Of a stretch of DNA of 64,000 nt, positions 18,716 through 26,861 are shown in pieces. Every line of letters starts with the position of its first letter. The stretch's first letter is position 1. Under the pieces are notes generated by a model. The model was not told the DNA's origin. It saw only the letters and a program-made list of their open reading frames with translations, and made no database searches. Where the stretch lies: the NCBI GenBank assembly GCA_963840075.1, contig CAWIXS010000012.1, forward strand, positions 93,855 through 157,854, read 5' to 3'. A program made the position numbers and the translations under genes. The DNA is from AWTP1-13 sp963840075 (GTDB lineage: Bacteria > Pseudomonadota > Alphaproteobacteria > Rhizobiales > Hyphomicrobiaceae).

Positions 18716-20009
18716 TGGTCCGGCCCTTCTCGCCGAGCATGTCACCCCCGAGCAGTGGGAAGCGATCGTCCACGACTGGGCGATCAACGCCCGCGACGAC
18801 CAGCTCGCCCCCGTCCTCGCCAAGGGCGGCGGGCGCTGGCACACGTGGCTCCTGCTCGGCGGGCGCGGCTCGGGCAAGACCCGCGCCGGCGCCGAATGGG
18901 TGCGCGCCCAGGTCAAGGGCGAGCCGCCGCTGGCCGACCGCCGCTCGCACCGCATCGCCCTCGTCGGCGACACCATCGCCCAGGTCCGCAGTGTCATGAT
19001 CGAAGGCGTCTCCGGCCTCTACGCGATCTATCCGCCGCAGGAGCGTCCCAAGCTGGAGGCTTCCAAGAACCAGCTGGTCTGGGCCAACGGCAGCATCGCC
19101 CAGCTGTTCGCGGCCGACGACCCCGACAGCCTGCGCGGCCCCCAGTTCGACGCCGCCTGGTGCGACGAGCTCTGCAAGTGGCGCCAGCCCGACTACGCCT
19201 GGGACACCCTGCAGTTCGCCCTCCGCCTCGGGCGCTGGCCGCAGTGCGTCGTCACCACCACGCCGCGCGCCATCCCGCTCCTGAAGAAGATCATGGACGA
19301 CCCCGCCACCGCCACCACACGCTCGCGCACGGCAGACAACGAGGCCTTCCTGGCGCCCTCGTTCCTGGCCGAGATGCAGCGCCGCTACGGCGGCACCCCG
19401 CTCGGCCTGCAGGAGCTCGACGGCGAGATCGTCGAGGAGCGCCTCACCGGCCTGTGGAAGCGCGCCTGGCTCGACCAGAGCCGCCTCGCCGTCCGCCCCG
19501 AGCTCGTTCGCATCGTCGTCGCCGTCGACCCGCCGGTGACGGCGACGGCGGGGTCCGACAGCTGCGGCATCATCGTCGCCGGCCTCGGCGCCGATAAGTG
19601 CGGCTACGTCATCGGCGACCGCACCATCCAGGGCCGCGACCCCGCCACCTGGGCCAAGGCCGCGGTCGCCGCCTATCACGACTACGAGGCCGACGCCATC
19701 GTCGTGGAGACCAACCAGGGCGGCGACCTCCTGGTGCAGACCTTCAAGGGCATCGACGCCCGCGTCCCCGTCAAGAAGGTCTACGCCAGCCGCGGCAAGT
19801 ACGTCCGCGCCGAGCCCGTCTCGACCCTCTACAGCGAGGGCCGTGTCGCCCACGTCGGCACCTTCCCTGAGCTGGAGCGCCAGATGTGCGACTTCGCCGC
19901 CGACGGCCTCTCCCAGGGCAAGAGCCCCGACCGTCTCGACGCCCTCGTCTGGGCCATCACCGAGCTGATGCTGGTCGACCACCGCCGCCCCGGCATCCGT
20001 CCGCTGTAG
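18639..20009 (+). CDS. GTA/phage terminase large subunit (GTA gp2-like)
   Basis: ATPase-nuclease that pumps DNA into proheads. Walker A GGRGSGKTRAGAEW (residues about 75-90) and a Walker-B-like block FDAAWCDELCKW (about 170); the C-terminal RNase-H nuclease carries Asp in VAVDPPV and in LDALVWAITEL. 456 residues from the longest frame, which begins at a TTG; several TTG codons follow and the true start is uncertain, since conservation begins near VTPEQWEAIVHDWAIN. Frame intact throughout. Confidence 0.92.
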   Translation: MPRHPRRTLSAETLRSALRSCFRSPDGPALLAEHVTPEQWEAIVHDWAINARDDQLAPVLAKGGGRWHTWLLLGGRGSGKTRAGAEWVRAQVKGEPPLADRRSHRIALVGDTIAQVRSVMIEGVSGLYAIYPPQERPKLEASKNQLVWANGSIAQLFAADDPDSLRGPQFDAAWCDELCKWRQPDYAWDTLQFALRLGRWPQCVVTTTPRAIPLLKKIMDDPATATTRSRTADNEAFLAPSFLAEMQRRYGGTPLGLQELDGEIVEERLTGLWKRAWLDQSRLAVRPELVRIVVAVDPPVTATAGSDSCGIIVAGLGADKCGYVIGDRTIQGRDPATWAKAAVAAYHDYEADAIVVETNQGGDLLVQTFKGIDARVPVKKVYASRGKYVRAEPVSTLYSEGRVAHVGTFPELERQMCDFAADGLSQGKSPDRLDALVWAITELMLVDHRRPGIRPL

Positions 20010-20012
20010 TTG

Positions 20013-20051
20013 TCATCCCGGAATTTCGCGAACGCGAAATCTCCGGGACCC
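20013..20051. repeat. GTCATCCCGGAA palindrome, copy 1
   Basis: TCATCCCGGAATTTCGCG ... CGCGAAATCTCCGGGACC. Other copies: 23497-23563, 36909-36964 (inside the lysin gene) and 60067-60107. Confidence 0.75.
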
Positions 20052-20054
20052 AGA

Positions 20055-20145
20055 AACGTAGAGTGAAATAAGGCGTTAGCCGCATTGCACCGATGCACCC
20101 TCGGAATCGGTGCAATACGGCCTATCGGCCTATTGCACGCTACGT
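20055..20145. repeat. nested inverted repeat before the portal gene
   Basis: Inner arms ATTGCACCGAT (20084-20094) and ATCGGTGCAAT (20106-20116); outer arms AACGTAG and CTACGTT near 20055 and 20139. It lies between TerL and the portal start and could form a stable hairpin in the transcript. Confidence 0.6.
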
Positions 20146-20229
20146 TCCTCTACCTTCGCGAAAGCCACACACATGATGAACTGGCTCGCCCGCTTCATGC
20201 CGCGCCGCTTGCCACGAGCGCCGCTGGGA

Positions 20230-20268
20230 TTCCCCTCCCCCTTGCGGGGAGGGGCTAGGGGTGGGGGG
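20230..20268. repeat. CTCCCC palindrome inside the portal gene
   Basis: CCCCTCCCCC-TTGC-GGGGAGGGG followed by CTAGGGGTGGGGGG, almost identical to 17725-17762. It splits the portal N-terminus (FMPRRLPRAPLGF) from the rest. Confidence 0.8.
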
Positions 20269-21295
20269 TCATCCCACGCCTCTGGGAAGGGCAGGTGAGG
20301 TCGCCTTCCGCCCCCGCCACCAAATCCACCCTCGCCGGCCCGTGCTTCGCCTTCGACCGTCTCGGCTCGCCCGGCCTGGGCGCCGCGCGACTACGCCGCC
20401 TTCGCCCGCGAAGGCTTCATGCAGAACGCCGTCCTCTACCGCTCGGTGCGCATGATCGCCGAGGCCGCCGCCAGCGTGCCCCTGCTGCTCTATCAGGGCC
20501 CCGAGGAACTCGCCGAGCATCCCCTCCTCGATCTCCTCGCCCGCCCCAACCCCGCCTCCAGCGCGCCGGACCTGCTCGAGGCCTGCTACGGCTTCCTCCT
20601 GGTCTCCGGCAACGCCTGGCTCGAAGCCGTCGCCGTCGGCGGCGCCGTCCGCGAGCTCCACACGCTTCGCCCCGACCGCATCAAGGTGGTGCCTGGCCCC
20701 GACGGCTGGCCCGAGGCCTTCGACTACACCGCCGCCGGCCGCACCGTCCGCATCGCCGGCGAGGCGGTGCCCGGCGTGCGCCGCGTGCTGCACATCAAGC
20801 TGTTCCACCCCTTGAGCGACCACTACGGCCTCTCCCCCATCGAGGCCGCCGCCTCGGCGATCGACATCCACAACACCGCCTCGCGCTGGAACAAGGCCCT
20901 CCTCGACAACTCCGCCCGTCCCTCCGGGCGCGCTGGTCTACACCGCCCGCGACGGCAACCTCACCATGGAGCAGTACGACCGCCTCAAGGCCGAGCTGGA
21001 GCAGGGCTTCCAGGGCGCGGCCCGCGCCGGCCGCCCGCTCTTGCTCGAAGGCGGCCTCGACTGGAAGTCCATGTCGCTCACGCCGAAGGACATGGACTTC
21101 ATCGAGGCCAAGCACGTCGCCGCCCGCGAGATCGCCCTCGCGCTGGGCGTCCCGCCCATGCTGCTCGGCATCCCCGGTGACAATACGTACTCCAACTACC
21201 AGGAGGCCACCCGCTCCTTCTGGCGCTCCACGGTCCTGCCCCTCGTCAACCGCACCGCCAAGTCCCTCTCGCTCTGGCTGGCGCCCGCGTACGCC

Positions 21296-21322
21296 GGGGT
21301 CAGACCCGGCGGGTCTGACCCC
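21296..21322. repeat. 27-bp GGGGTCAGACCC palindrome in the portal frame
   Basis: GGGGTCAGACCC-GGC-GGGTCTGACCCC. Its length, 27 bp, is a multiple of three and it is read as about nine codons (GVRPGGSDP) without breaking the local frame. Confidence 0.85.
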
Positions 21323-21471
21323 GCGGCACCACCCCTCGACCTGCGCCCCGATCTCGACGCCATCGAAGCCCTGAGCACGGAGCGCGAGGCCCTGTGGGCC
21401 CGCATCGACGCCGCCACCTTCCTCACCCCCGACGAGAAGCGCGCCGCGGTGGGCTACGGCCCGCAAACGTA

Positions 21472-21498
21472 GGGGTCAGACCCTGCGGGTCTGACCCC
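21472..21498. repeat. 27-bp GGGGTCAGACCC palindrome after the portal stop
   Basis: GGGGTCAGACCC-TGC-GGGTCTGACCCC begins at the last base of the portal stop codon (TAG, 21470-21472). Confidence 0.85.
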
Positions 21499-21499
21499 A

Positions 21500-21577
21500 G
21501 GTGAATGGGGAGTGGGGAATGGGGAGTAGGCCGCCGCCCGTTCAGCCCCACTCCCCACTCCCCATTCCCCGTTCTCC
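21500..21577. repeat. facing heptad arrays, portal-protease gap
   Basis: Left array of GGGGAAT/GGGGAGT heptads (21500-21530) and complementary right array CACTCCCCACTCCCCATTCC (within 21548-21577), separated by about 18 nt. It can form a long stem ending about 20 nt before the protease start. Confidence 0.85.
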
Positions 21578-21597
21578 TTTTTCGACCGGTAGAGACA

Positions 21598-22131
21598 ATG
21601 CACGACCGCGAGCTCAAATTCACCCCCCTCGACCTGAAGCGCGTCGAGCCCGACGGCACCTTCTCCGGCTACGCCAGCCTCTTCAATGCGGAGGACATGG
21701 GCCGCGACATCGTCCTCCCCGGCGCCTTCCGCGACAGCCTGAGGCAGCGCGGCGCTGCCGGCATCAGGATGCTCTACCAGCACAAGCCCGACGAGCCGAT
21801 CGGCGTCTGGGAGAGCCTCGCCGAGGACGCCCGCGGCCTCCTCGCCCACGGCCGCCTGATGCTCGCCGTCGCCCGCGCCCGCGAGGTCCTCGCCCTGATG
21901 CGCGCCGGCGCGCTCGACGGCCTCTCCATCGGCTTCCGCACCGTCACCGGCCAGCGCGACGCCAAGACCGGCATCCGCCGCCTCGCCAGGATCGACCTCT
22001 GGGAGATCTCCATCGTCACCTTCCCCCTCCTCCCCGACGCCCGCGTCGCCCACGTCAAGTCGGACGCAGACCTCCGCCTCCTCGCCACCATCACCGCCGC
22101 CACGCACCGGCTACGTTCCGCGAGCGGGTGA
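21598..22131 (+). CDS. HK97-family prohead protease (GTA gp4-like)
   Basis: 177-residue assembly protease (peptidase U35) that trims the capsid protein during head maturation. FSGYASLFNAEDMGRDIVLP, IRMLYQHKPDEPIGVWESL with the catalytic His, and ALDGLSIGFRT with the catalytic Ser-containing block are intact. ATG 21598 is used because conservation begins at HDRELKFTPLDLKRV; upstream in-frame codons are just the heptad repeat. Between portal and capsid, as in all GTA and HK97-like clusters. Confidence 0.92.
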   Translation: MHDRELKFTPLDLKRVEPDGTFSGYASLFNAEDMGRDIVLPGAFRDSLRQRGAAGIRMLYQHKPDEPIGVWESLAEDARGLLAHGRLMLAVARAREVLALMRAGALDGLSIGFRTVTGQRDAKTGIRRLARIDLWEISIVTFPLLPDARVAHVKSDADLRLLATITAATHRLRSASG

Positions 22132-22135
22132 AACC

Positions 22136-22242
22136 GCGAATGGCGAATGGGGAGTGGCGAATGGGTTCCCCGCCATTGGCGATTGGCCATTTCGCCATTC
22201 GCCATTCGCCATTCGCCTCTTGTCACCACTCACCGTCTCACC
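22136..22242. repeat. heptad arrays, protease-capsid gap
   Basis: Left array GCGAATGGCGAATGGGGAGT (from 22136), a small palindrome CCATTGGCGATTGG, right array of GCCATTC heptads (22186-22218), then CTCACCGTCTCACC (about 22229-22242). A second flavour (GGCGAAT) of the same design. Confidence 0.85.
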
Positions 22243-22260
22243 CGAGCAAAGGAATCCCGC

Positions 22261-23484
22261 ATGCAGAGCACCCCCGACATCGACACCGCCTTCGACGGCT
22301 TCATGCGCGCCTTCGACGCCTTCAAGCAGAGCAACGACGAGCGCCTCTCTGAGCTCGAGCGCCGCTCCTCGGCCGACGTCGTCACCACCGACAAGGTCGA
22401 CCGCCTCAACCGCGCGCTCGACGAGACCAGGCGCGTCGTCGACGACCTCGCCCTGAAGTCCGCCCGCCCGCACCTCGGCGGCCCCGGGCTCCACGGGCCC
22501 CGCTCCGGCGCCGCCCTGCAGCACAAGGCCGCCTTCGAGGCCTACGTCCGCACCGGCGACGCCGCCGGCCTGCGCGATCTGGAGGCCAAGGCGCTGTCCA
22601 TCGGCTCCGACCCCGACGGCGGCTACCTCGTCACCGAGGAGCTGGAGAGCGCGGTGAACCGCGGCGTGCGCAACGTCTCGCCCATCCGGGCCATCGCCGG
22701 CATCCGCCGCGTCTCCGGCTCCGTCTACAAGAAGCCGTTCGCCGTCACCGGCGCCGAGTCCGGCTGGATCGCCGAGACCGTCGCCCGCCCCGAGACCAGC
22801 ACGCCCACCTTGGCCGAGCTCGCCTTCCCCACCATGGAGCTCTACGCCATGCCGGCGGCCACCTCGGCGCTGCTCGACGACGCCGCCGTCGACATCGACC
22901 AATGGATCGCCGAGGAGGTGCGCCTGAGCTTCGCCGAGCAGGAGGGCACCGCCTTCGTCACCGGCAACGGCACCGCCAGGCCGAAGGGCTTCCTCGACTA
23001 CACCAAGGTCGCCAACGCCTCCTGGAGCTGGGGCAACATCGGCTACATCACGACCGGCCAGGCCGGCGCCTTCCCCGCCGCCGACCCCGGCGACCGCCTC
23101 GTCGACCTCGTCTACACGGTGAAGTCCGGCTACCGCAGCAACGGCACCTTCGTCCTCAACCGCGCCACCCAGGCGGTGATCCGCAAGATGAAGGACGGCG
23201 ACGGCAACTACCTCTGGCAGCCCGCGGCCAAGGCCGGCGACGCCTCCACCCTGATGGGCTTCCCGGTCGCCGAGTCGGAGGACATGCCCAACATCGCCAC
23301 CGACAGCTACGCGGTCGCCTTCGGCGACTTCCGCCGCGGCTATCTGATCGTCGACCGTGCCGGCATCCGCGTCCTGCGCGATCCCTACAGCTCCAAGCCC
23401 TACGTGCTCTTCTACACCACCAAGCGCGTCGGCGGCGGCGTGCAGGATTTCGACGCCATCAAGCTCCTCAGGTTCAGCGCGTAG
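22261..23484 (+). CDS. HK97-fold major capsid protein (GTA gp5-like)
   Basis: 407-residue shell protein. The N-terminal about 110 residues are charged and coiled-coil-like (FDAFKQSNDERLSELERR), the delta/scaffold domain cut off by the protease; the HK97 fold follows from SIGSDPDGGYLVTEELES. VTGNGTARPKGFLDY and FGDFRRGYLIVDRAGIRVLR are conserved blocks. A modest AAAGGA precedes ATG 22261. Intact, and one of the better markers for phylogenetic placement of this GTA. Confidence 0.95.
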   Translation: MQSTPDIDTAFDGFMRAFDAFKQSNDERLSELERRSSADVVTTDKVDRLNRALDETRRVVDDLALKSARPHLGGPGLHGPRSGAALQHKAAFEAYVRTGDAAGLRDLEAKALSIGSDPDGGYLVTEELESAVNRGVRNVSPIRAIAGIRRVSGSVYKKPFAVTGAESGWIAETVARPETSTPTLAELAFPTMELYAMPAATSALLDDAAVDIDQWIAEEVRLSFAEQEGTAFVTGNGTARPKGFLDYTKVANASWSWGNIGYITTGQAGAFPAADPGDRLVDLVYTVKSGYRSNGTFVLNRATQAVIRKMKDGDGNYLWQPAAKAGDASTLMGFPVAESEDMPNIATDSYAVAFGDFRRGYLIVDRAGIRVLRDPYSSKPYVLFYTTKRVGGGVQDFDAIKLLRFSA

Positions 23485-23496
23485 CCCCGCGCACCC

Positions 23497-23563
23497 GTCA
23501 TCCCGGAAGCCCACCCCCGGCGAAGGCCTTGGCGAAGGCCGGGGGAGGCTATCGGGGACCTCG
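23497..23563. repeat. GTCATCCCGGAA palindrome, copy 2
   Basis: GTCATCCCGGAAGCCC ... GGCTATCGGGGACC with an internal GGCGAAGGCC direct repeat, 12 nt after the capsid stop. Confidence 0.65.
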
Positions 23564-23577
23564 TCGGGCTTGCACCC

Positions 23578-23854
23578 GTGAGATGGTGAGATCGTGAGGT
23601 GATGGGTTTCGGGCGGCGTGTGACGCCGATGTTTCCATCATCAAGGTGGAAACCAAGACCGCGTCGCGCGCAAACCCAACTCACCACCTCACCACTCACC
23701 ATCTCACCCCCTTTCGCCGAGGCCCGCGTGCCCCTCCGCGGCCTCGCGCGATGCGGGCGGGACTCCATTTCGCGCCGTGCCCTCCTCCCCACGGCGGAGT
23801 CCCGCCCGCCCCCTTCACGAAACTCACCACTCACCACTCACCACCTCACCCGAT
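23578..23854. repeat. heptad arrays, capsid-gp6 gap
   Basis: Left GTGAGATGGTGAGATCGTGA (from 23578), complementary CTCACCACCTCACCACTCAC (from 23681), and a further CTCACC array running to about 23850, 4 nt before ATG 23855. The spacer between the first pair holds a small TTTCCA/TGGAAA hairpin. No gene lies in this gap of about 370 nt. Confidence 0.85.
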
Positions 23855-24433
23855 ATGACCCTCATCCTCACCTCCGGCCCTGCCGCCGAACCCGTCGGGC
23901 TCGCCGAGGCCAAGGCCCACCTGCGCGTCGACGGCGCTGCCGAGGACATGCTGATCGCGAGCCTCATCGTCACCTCGCGCCTGCATGTCGAGGCCGCCAC
24001 CGGCTTGGCGCTCATCACCCAGAGCTGGTCGTACTGGCTCGACGCCTGGCCACCCGGCCGGGCGCTCCAGCTGCCCTTGCGCCCGGTTGAGAGCATCTCT
24101 GCCGTACGCCTCCATGACGAGGCCGCCGTCGCCACCACGCTCGACCCGGCCAGCTACCTGCTCGACGGCGCCGGCCTGCCGCCGCGCCTCGTTCGCCAGG
24201 GCGCCCTCCTGTGGCCCAAGCCGGGCCGCGTCGCCAACGGCATCGAGGTCGCCTTCACGGCAGGCTGGGGCAACGCCGCCGCCGACGTCCCGGCGCCGCT
24301 GCGCCAGGCGATCCTGCTGCTCGTCGCCCACTGGTACGAGCACCGCTCGCCGCTGGAGCCGGGCGCCCCCGCCGAGCCCATCCCCGGCATGGTCTCGGAC
24401 CTCCTCGCCCCCTACCGAACGCCGCGCCTCTGA
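23855..24433 (+). CDS. head-tail connector protein (GTA gp6-like)
   Basis: 192 residues, the gp6-type adaptor that sits under the portal. LILTSGPAAEPVGLAEAKAH then LRVDGAAEDMLIASLI is the diagnostic N-terminus; the C-terminal LRQAILLLVAHWYEHRSP with VSDLLAPYRTPRL is equally typical. No Shine-Dalgarno is seen: the CTCACC array ends 4 nt before the ATG. Confidence 0.9.
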   Translation: MTLILTSGPAAEPVGLAEAKAHLRVDGAAEDMLIASLIVTSRLHVEAATGLALITQSWSYWLDAWPPGRALQLPLRPVESISAVRLHDEAAVATTLDPASYLLDGAGLPPRLVRQGALLWPKPGRVANGIEVAFTAGWGNAAADVPAPLRQAILLLVAHWYEHRSPLEPGAPAEPIPGMVSDLLAPYRTPRL

Positions 24434-24435
24434 CA

Positions 24436-24647
24436 GGTGAGATGGCGAGTGGTGAGATGGTGAGTATCGGTTGGCGCATATGACGACCGCCGGGTCCACC
24501 ATCGAGAGTGGAAAGCCGCTGCGACGCAGCCTGCTCCGCAAGAGACGCCTCTCACCACCTCAGAACCCGACCATCTCACCTCTCGTTCATCACCCACGGG
24601 CGCCACTCGCCGCCCGCCAAAATCATCTCACCACTCACTATCTCACC
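24436..24647. repeat. facing heptad arrays, gp6-gp7 gap
   Basis: Left arm GGTGAGATGGCGAGTGGTGA starts 2 nt after the gp6 stop (24431-24433); right arm CATCTCACCACTCACTATCT runs to 24647 and abuts ATG 24648. The arms pair over about 24 bp with two wobble or mismatched positions. The spacer starts GAGTATCGGTTGGCGCAT, a block found again near 28496 and 41434. Confidence 0.88.
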
Positions 24648-24965
24648 ATGAACATCGGCACCCTCAACGAGCGCTTCACCCTCGAAGCGCCCGCACGCAC
24701 GCCCGACGGCGGCGGCGGCGCCAGCGTCACCTGGCAGGCCGTCGCCGAGCTGTGGGCACGCGTGCGTCCCATCAGCGGTGAGGAGCGCCTCGTCCACGAC
24801 CAGCTCGCCGGCCGCCTCACCCACGAGGTGTGGATCCGCTGGCGCGCCGGCGTCACCCCCACGATGCGCTTCCGCCAGGGCACCCGCATCTACGAGATCG
24901 CCGCCGCCCTGGAGGCAAAGCGCCGCATCTACCTGAAGTGTCTGTGTGAAGAGCGAAGCCTGTGA
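24648..24965 (+). CDS. head closure / head-tail adaptor protein (GTA gp7-like)
   Basis: 105 residues of the gp7/SPP1 gp16-like head-closure family. LNERFTLEAPARTPDGGGG, WAVAELWARVRP-like spacing and THEVWIRWRAGVTPTMRFR are typical. The start codon directly follows a CTCACC heptad array with no Shine-Dalgarno. The C-terminus CLCEERSL is slightly longer than usual. Confidence 0.85.
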   Translation: MNIGTLNERFTLEAPARTPDGGGGASVTWQAVAELWARVRPISGEERLVHDQLAGRLTHEVWIRWRAGVTPTMRFRQGTRIYEIAAALEAKRRIYLKCLCEERSL

Positions 24966-24969
24966 GCAC

Positions 24970-25011
24970 GGGGTCAGATCCTGCGCCCCGGCGAAGGCCG
25001 GGGCTGACCCC
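24970..25011. repeat. long GGGGTCAG palindrome variant
   Basis: GGGGTCAGATCCTGCGCCCC ... GGGGCTGACCCC, 5 nt after the gp7 stop. The same long variant appears at 10992-11032 at the end of the TIR remnant. Confidence 0.75.
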
Positions 25012-25055
25012 AAGGGCAGCCCGGCAGTCTGGCAGTTGGCAGAAGAGCGAGCCCT

Positions 25056-25289
25056 ATGAAGGTCAATGTCACCGTCGCCGTCTCCGGCACCACCCCGCGT
25101 CAGCTTGCCGACCGCGCCCGCATCCTGTCAGCCGGCAGCGCCCGGCGCCTGGAGCGCGAGCTCGAGGAGGAGCTGCAGTCGGTCGAGGAGCTGCAGGCGG
25201 TCCATCGCTCCGAGCGCGCCGCCGACCCCGAGACCCGCCGCGACGCCCTCGAACGCGCCGTCCGCCGCATCTGGGGCGCCACGCTGTGA
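25056..25289 (+). CDS. small helical protein of unknown function in the GTA cluster
   Basis: 77 residues. A short strand segment (MKVNVTVAVSGTTP) is followed by a very charged helix, RLERELEEELQSVEELQAVH, that looks like a coiled coil, and a basic end. I know of no counterpart between gp7 and gp8 in the Rhodobacter GTA, so it is an extra gene. The upstream context AGAAGAGCGAGCCCT resembles that before the gamma-glutamyltransferase start. Its place suggests a small head-tail or chaperone part, unproven. Confidence 0.6.
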   Translation: MKVNVTVAVSGTTPRQLADRARILSAGSARRLERELEEELQSVEELQAVHRSERAADPETRRDALERAVRRIWGATL

Positions 25290-25340
25290 CGCCGCGCTCC
25301 CTCTCCCCGCGCAACGCCGACCTCTCCTCGCGCTCCGTCA

Positions 25341-25440
25341 GCGCGGGGAGAGGGCTGGGGTGAGGGGCAGCGGCACACTCCGTCGTCGGCGTATGTGACT
25401 GCCCCTCACCCTGACCCTCTCCCCGCAAGCGGGGAGAGGG
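25341..25440. repeat. inverted pair of GGGGAGAGGG repeats
   Basis: GCGCGGGGAGAGGGCTGGGG then TGAGGGGCAG (25341-25370), about 30 nt, and the inverse GCCCCTCACCCTGACCCTCT then CCCCGC-AAGC-GGGGAGAGGG (25401-25440). The same pair in the same arrangement fills the ccmE-ccmF gap. Confidence 0.8.
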
Positions 25441-25455
25441 GACTCGAAGGTCCCC

Positions 25456-25857
25456 ATGCCCGCCTGGTCTCTCCAGCAGTCCATCTTCGCCGCCCTCACG
25501 GCCGATGCCGCGCTCACCGCCCTCCTCGGCGCCGGGCGCATCCTCGACGACGTCCCCCAGGGCACCGCGCTGCCCTACGTCACCCTCGGCCAGACCGCGC
25601 TGCGCGACGCCTCGACGAGCACGGAGGATGCCACCGAGCACAGTCTCACGGTCCACGTCTGGTCCGACGCCCGCGGCAAGAAGGAGACGCACGCCATCCT
25701 GGCCGCCATCCGCTCCGCCCTCCACGACCAGCCCCTCGCGCTCGTCGGCCACCGCCTCGTCAACCTGCGCCACGAGCTCTCCGAGGTGCGCCGCGACCCC
25801 GACGGCGCCACCCTCCACGGCCTCGCCCGCTTCCGCGCTCTCACCGAGCCTGAATAG
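25456..25857 (+). CDS. DUF3168 tail completion protein (GTA gp8-like)
   Basis: 133-residue DUF3168 family protein, a tail terminator/completion type. ALQQSIFAAL-like start (WSLQQSIFAALTADAALTAL), LPYVTLGQTALRDAST, EHSLTVHVWSDARGKKE and RHELSEVRRDPDGATLHGL match the family. Start at ATG 25456 just after a palindromic repeat. Confidence 0.88.
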   Translation: MPAWSLQQSIFAALTADAALTALLGAGRILDDVPQGTALPYVTLGQTALRDASTSTEDATEHSLTVHVWSDARGKKETHAILAAIRSALHDQPLALVGHRLVNLRHELSEVRRDPDGATLHGLARFRALTEPE

Positions 25858-25883
25858 GGGTCAGACCCTGCGGGTCTGACGCC
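25857..25883. repeat. 27-bp GGGGTCAGACCC palindrome after gp8
   Basis: GGGGTCAGACCC-TGC-GGGTCTGACGCC starting in the stop codon of the DUF3168 gene, as at 21472 after the portal gene. Confidence 0.8.
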
Positions 25884-26134
25884 GGTGAGATGGGGAGTGG
25901 TGAGATGGGGAGTTCGGCTTTCCGCTCGCCGCGTGTCGGGCTTCCACCTTCGATGACGCCACCGACAAACAGAACTGTCTCATTTGGCATCGCTCTCGAG
26001 AGGTGGACCGGTGTGCGCCTCGCACCCTGACCTGGCTCTCACCGGTCAAGAGTTCACCTCCGTCCTTCCAGGTGATGAGGGCCCTCCGGCGCCAAGTGCA
26101 CCGGCCTGAACCTCACCACCTCACCACCTCACCC
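25884..26134. repeat. facing heptad arrays, gp8-gp9 gap
   Basis: Left GGTGAGATGGGGAGTGGTGA (from 25884) and right CTCACCACCTCACCACCTCA (from about 26112). The spacer of about 200 nt has no gene. Unlike other junctions, a normal AAGGAG (26142-26147) lies between the right arm and the gp9 start. Confidence 0.82.
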
Positions 26135-26155
26135 TTCAGTCAAGGAGCCCCGACA

Positions 26156-26569
26156 ATGGCCGCCCAGAAAGGCAAAGATCTCCTCCTCAAGGTCGACAGC
26201 GACGGCGCCGGCACCTTTGCCACCGTGGCCGGCCTGCGCTCACGCTCCATCGCCTTCAACAGCGAGACCGTGGACATCACGCATGCCGAGTCCGCCGGCC
26301 AGTGGCGCGAGCTGCTGGCGGGCGCCGGCGCCAAGCACGCCCGCGTCACGGGCGCCGGCATCTTCAAGGACGCCGCCTCCGACGCCCTCGTCCGCGACTA
26401 CGTGTTCAACGCCACCATTTGCGACTGGCAGGTGGTCATCCCCGACTTCGGCACGGTGGAGGGTCCCTTCCAGATCGCCGCCTTCGAGCTGACCGGCCGC
26501 CACGACGGCGAGGTCACCTTCGAGCTCAGCCTGGACTCCGCCGGCGAGCTGACTTTCGCGGCTGCATAG
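26156..26569 (+). CDS. major tail protein (GTA gp9-like, TP901-1 type)
   Basis: 137-residue tail-tube protein. QKGKDLLLKVDSDGAGTFAT near the N-terminus, SETVDITHAESAGQWRELL and the C-terminal EVTFELSLDSAGELTF are family blocks. ATG 26156 has the best Shine-Dalgarno of the cluster (AAGGAG, 8 nt spacing), fitting the high amount of tail tube needed. A convergent antisense gene overlaps its last 44 nt. Confidence 0.93.
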   Translation: MAAQKGKDLLLKVDSDGAGTFATVAGLRSRSIAFNSETVDITHAESAGQWRELLAGAGAKHARVTGAGIFKDAASDALVRDYVFNATICDWQVVIPDFGTVEGPFQIAAFELTGRHDGEVTFELSLDSAGELTFAAA

Positions 26570-26852
26570 GTGGTAGATCCTCCGGGTCCGCATAGTCCTT
26601 GGCTGAAACGAACTCGCCGCCAAAGTGCTCGACGAAGCGATGCCTGATATGGCGAAGCCAATACGGTTCATACTCTGGATTGGGGAACCCCTCCGCCTTG
26701 AGCACCTCGATGGCAAACTCTGATGCGTCCAAGCGTTCACTGGCTGCAATCCGATCAGCGTCCTTTGGAGGTATGCAGAATCCCCACTCGACGCACAGCC
26801 AGTACAGAAGGCGCCTGAGCTCTTTCTCCAGCAACGGCTCCGGAGGCGGCAT
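26526..26852 (-). CDS. hypothetical protein, second gene of antisense cassette 1
   Basis: 108 residues, no family recognised. LEKELRRLLYWLCVEWGFCI, DADRIAASERLDASEFAIEV and PYWLRHIRHRFVEHFGGEF form three predicted helices. Its stop lies inside gp9. It follows another minus-strand gene by 9 nt, so the two form a small operon inserted between gp9 and gp10 against the direction of the cluster. Codon use is less GC-extreme than neighbours, hinting at acquisition. Confidence 0.6.
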   Translation of the reverse strand: MPPPEPLLEKELRRLLYWLCVEWGFCIPPKDADRIAASERLDASEFAIEVLKAEGFPNPEYEPYWLRHIRHRFVEHFGGEFVSAKDYADPEDLPPMQPRKSARRRSPG

Positions 26853-26861
26853 GCTCGAATG

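Larger units (their letters stand above)
20173..21472 (+). pseudogene. portal protein (GTA gp3-like), frameshifted
   Basis: HK97-type portal, the dodecameric ring through which DNA enters the head. Conserved blocks are all present but in different frames: MMNWLARFMPRRLPRAP from 20173; CFAFDRLGSP in a second frame; WAPRDYAAFAREGFM then QNAVLYRSVRMIAEAAASV in a third; and ARDGNLTMEQYDRLKAELEQ from about 20940 to the stop. The first change comes with insertion of a CTCCCC palindrome (20230-20268) and a TGA at 20296; the others look like single extra bases near 20372-20374 and 20926-20928. A 27-bp palindrome at 21296-21322 is inserted in frame. As written no full-length portal can be made, unless these are assembly errors. 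Confidence 0.8.

Noticed and set aside
23680..23855. CTCACC arrays as a CRISPR array
   Set aside because: Units are 7 nt, directly adjacent and without unique spacers; no cas genes.
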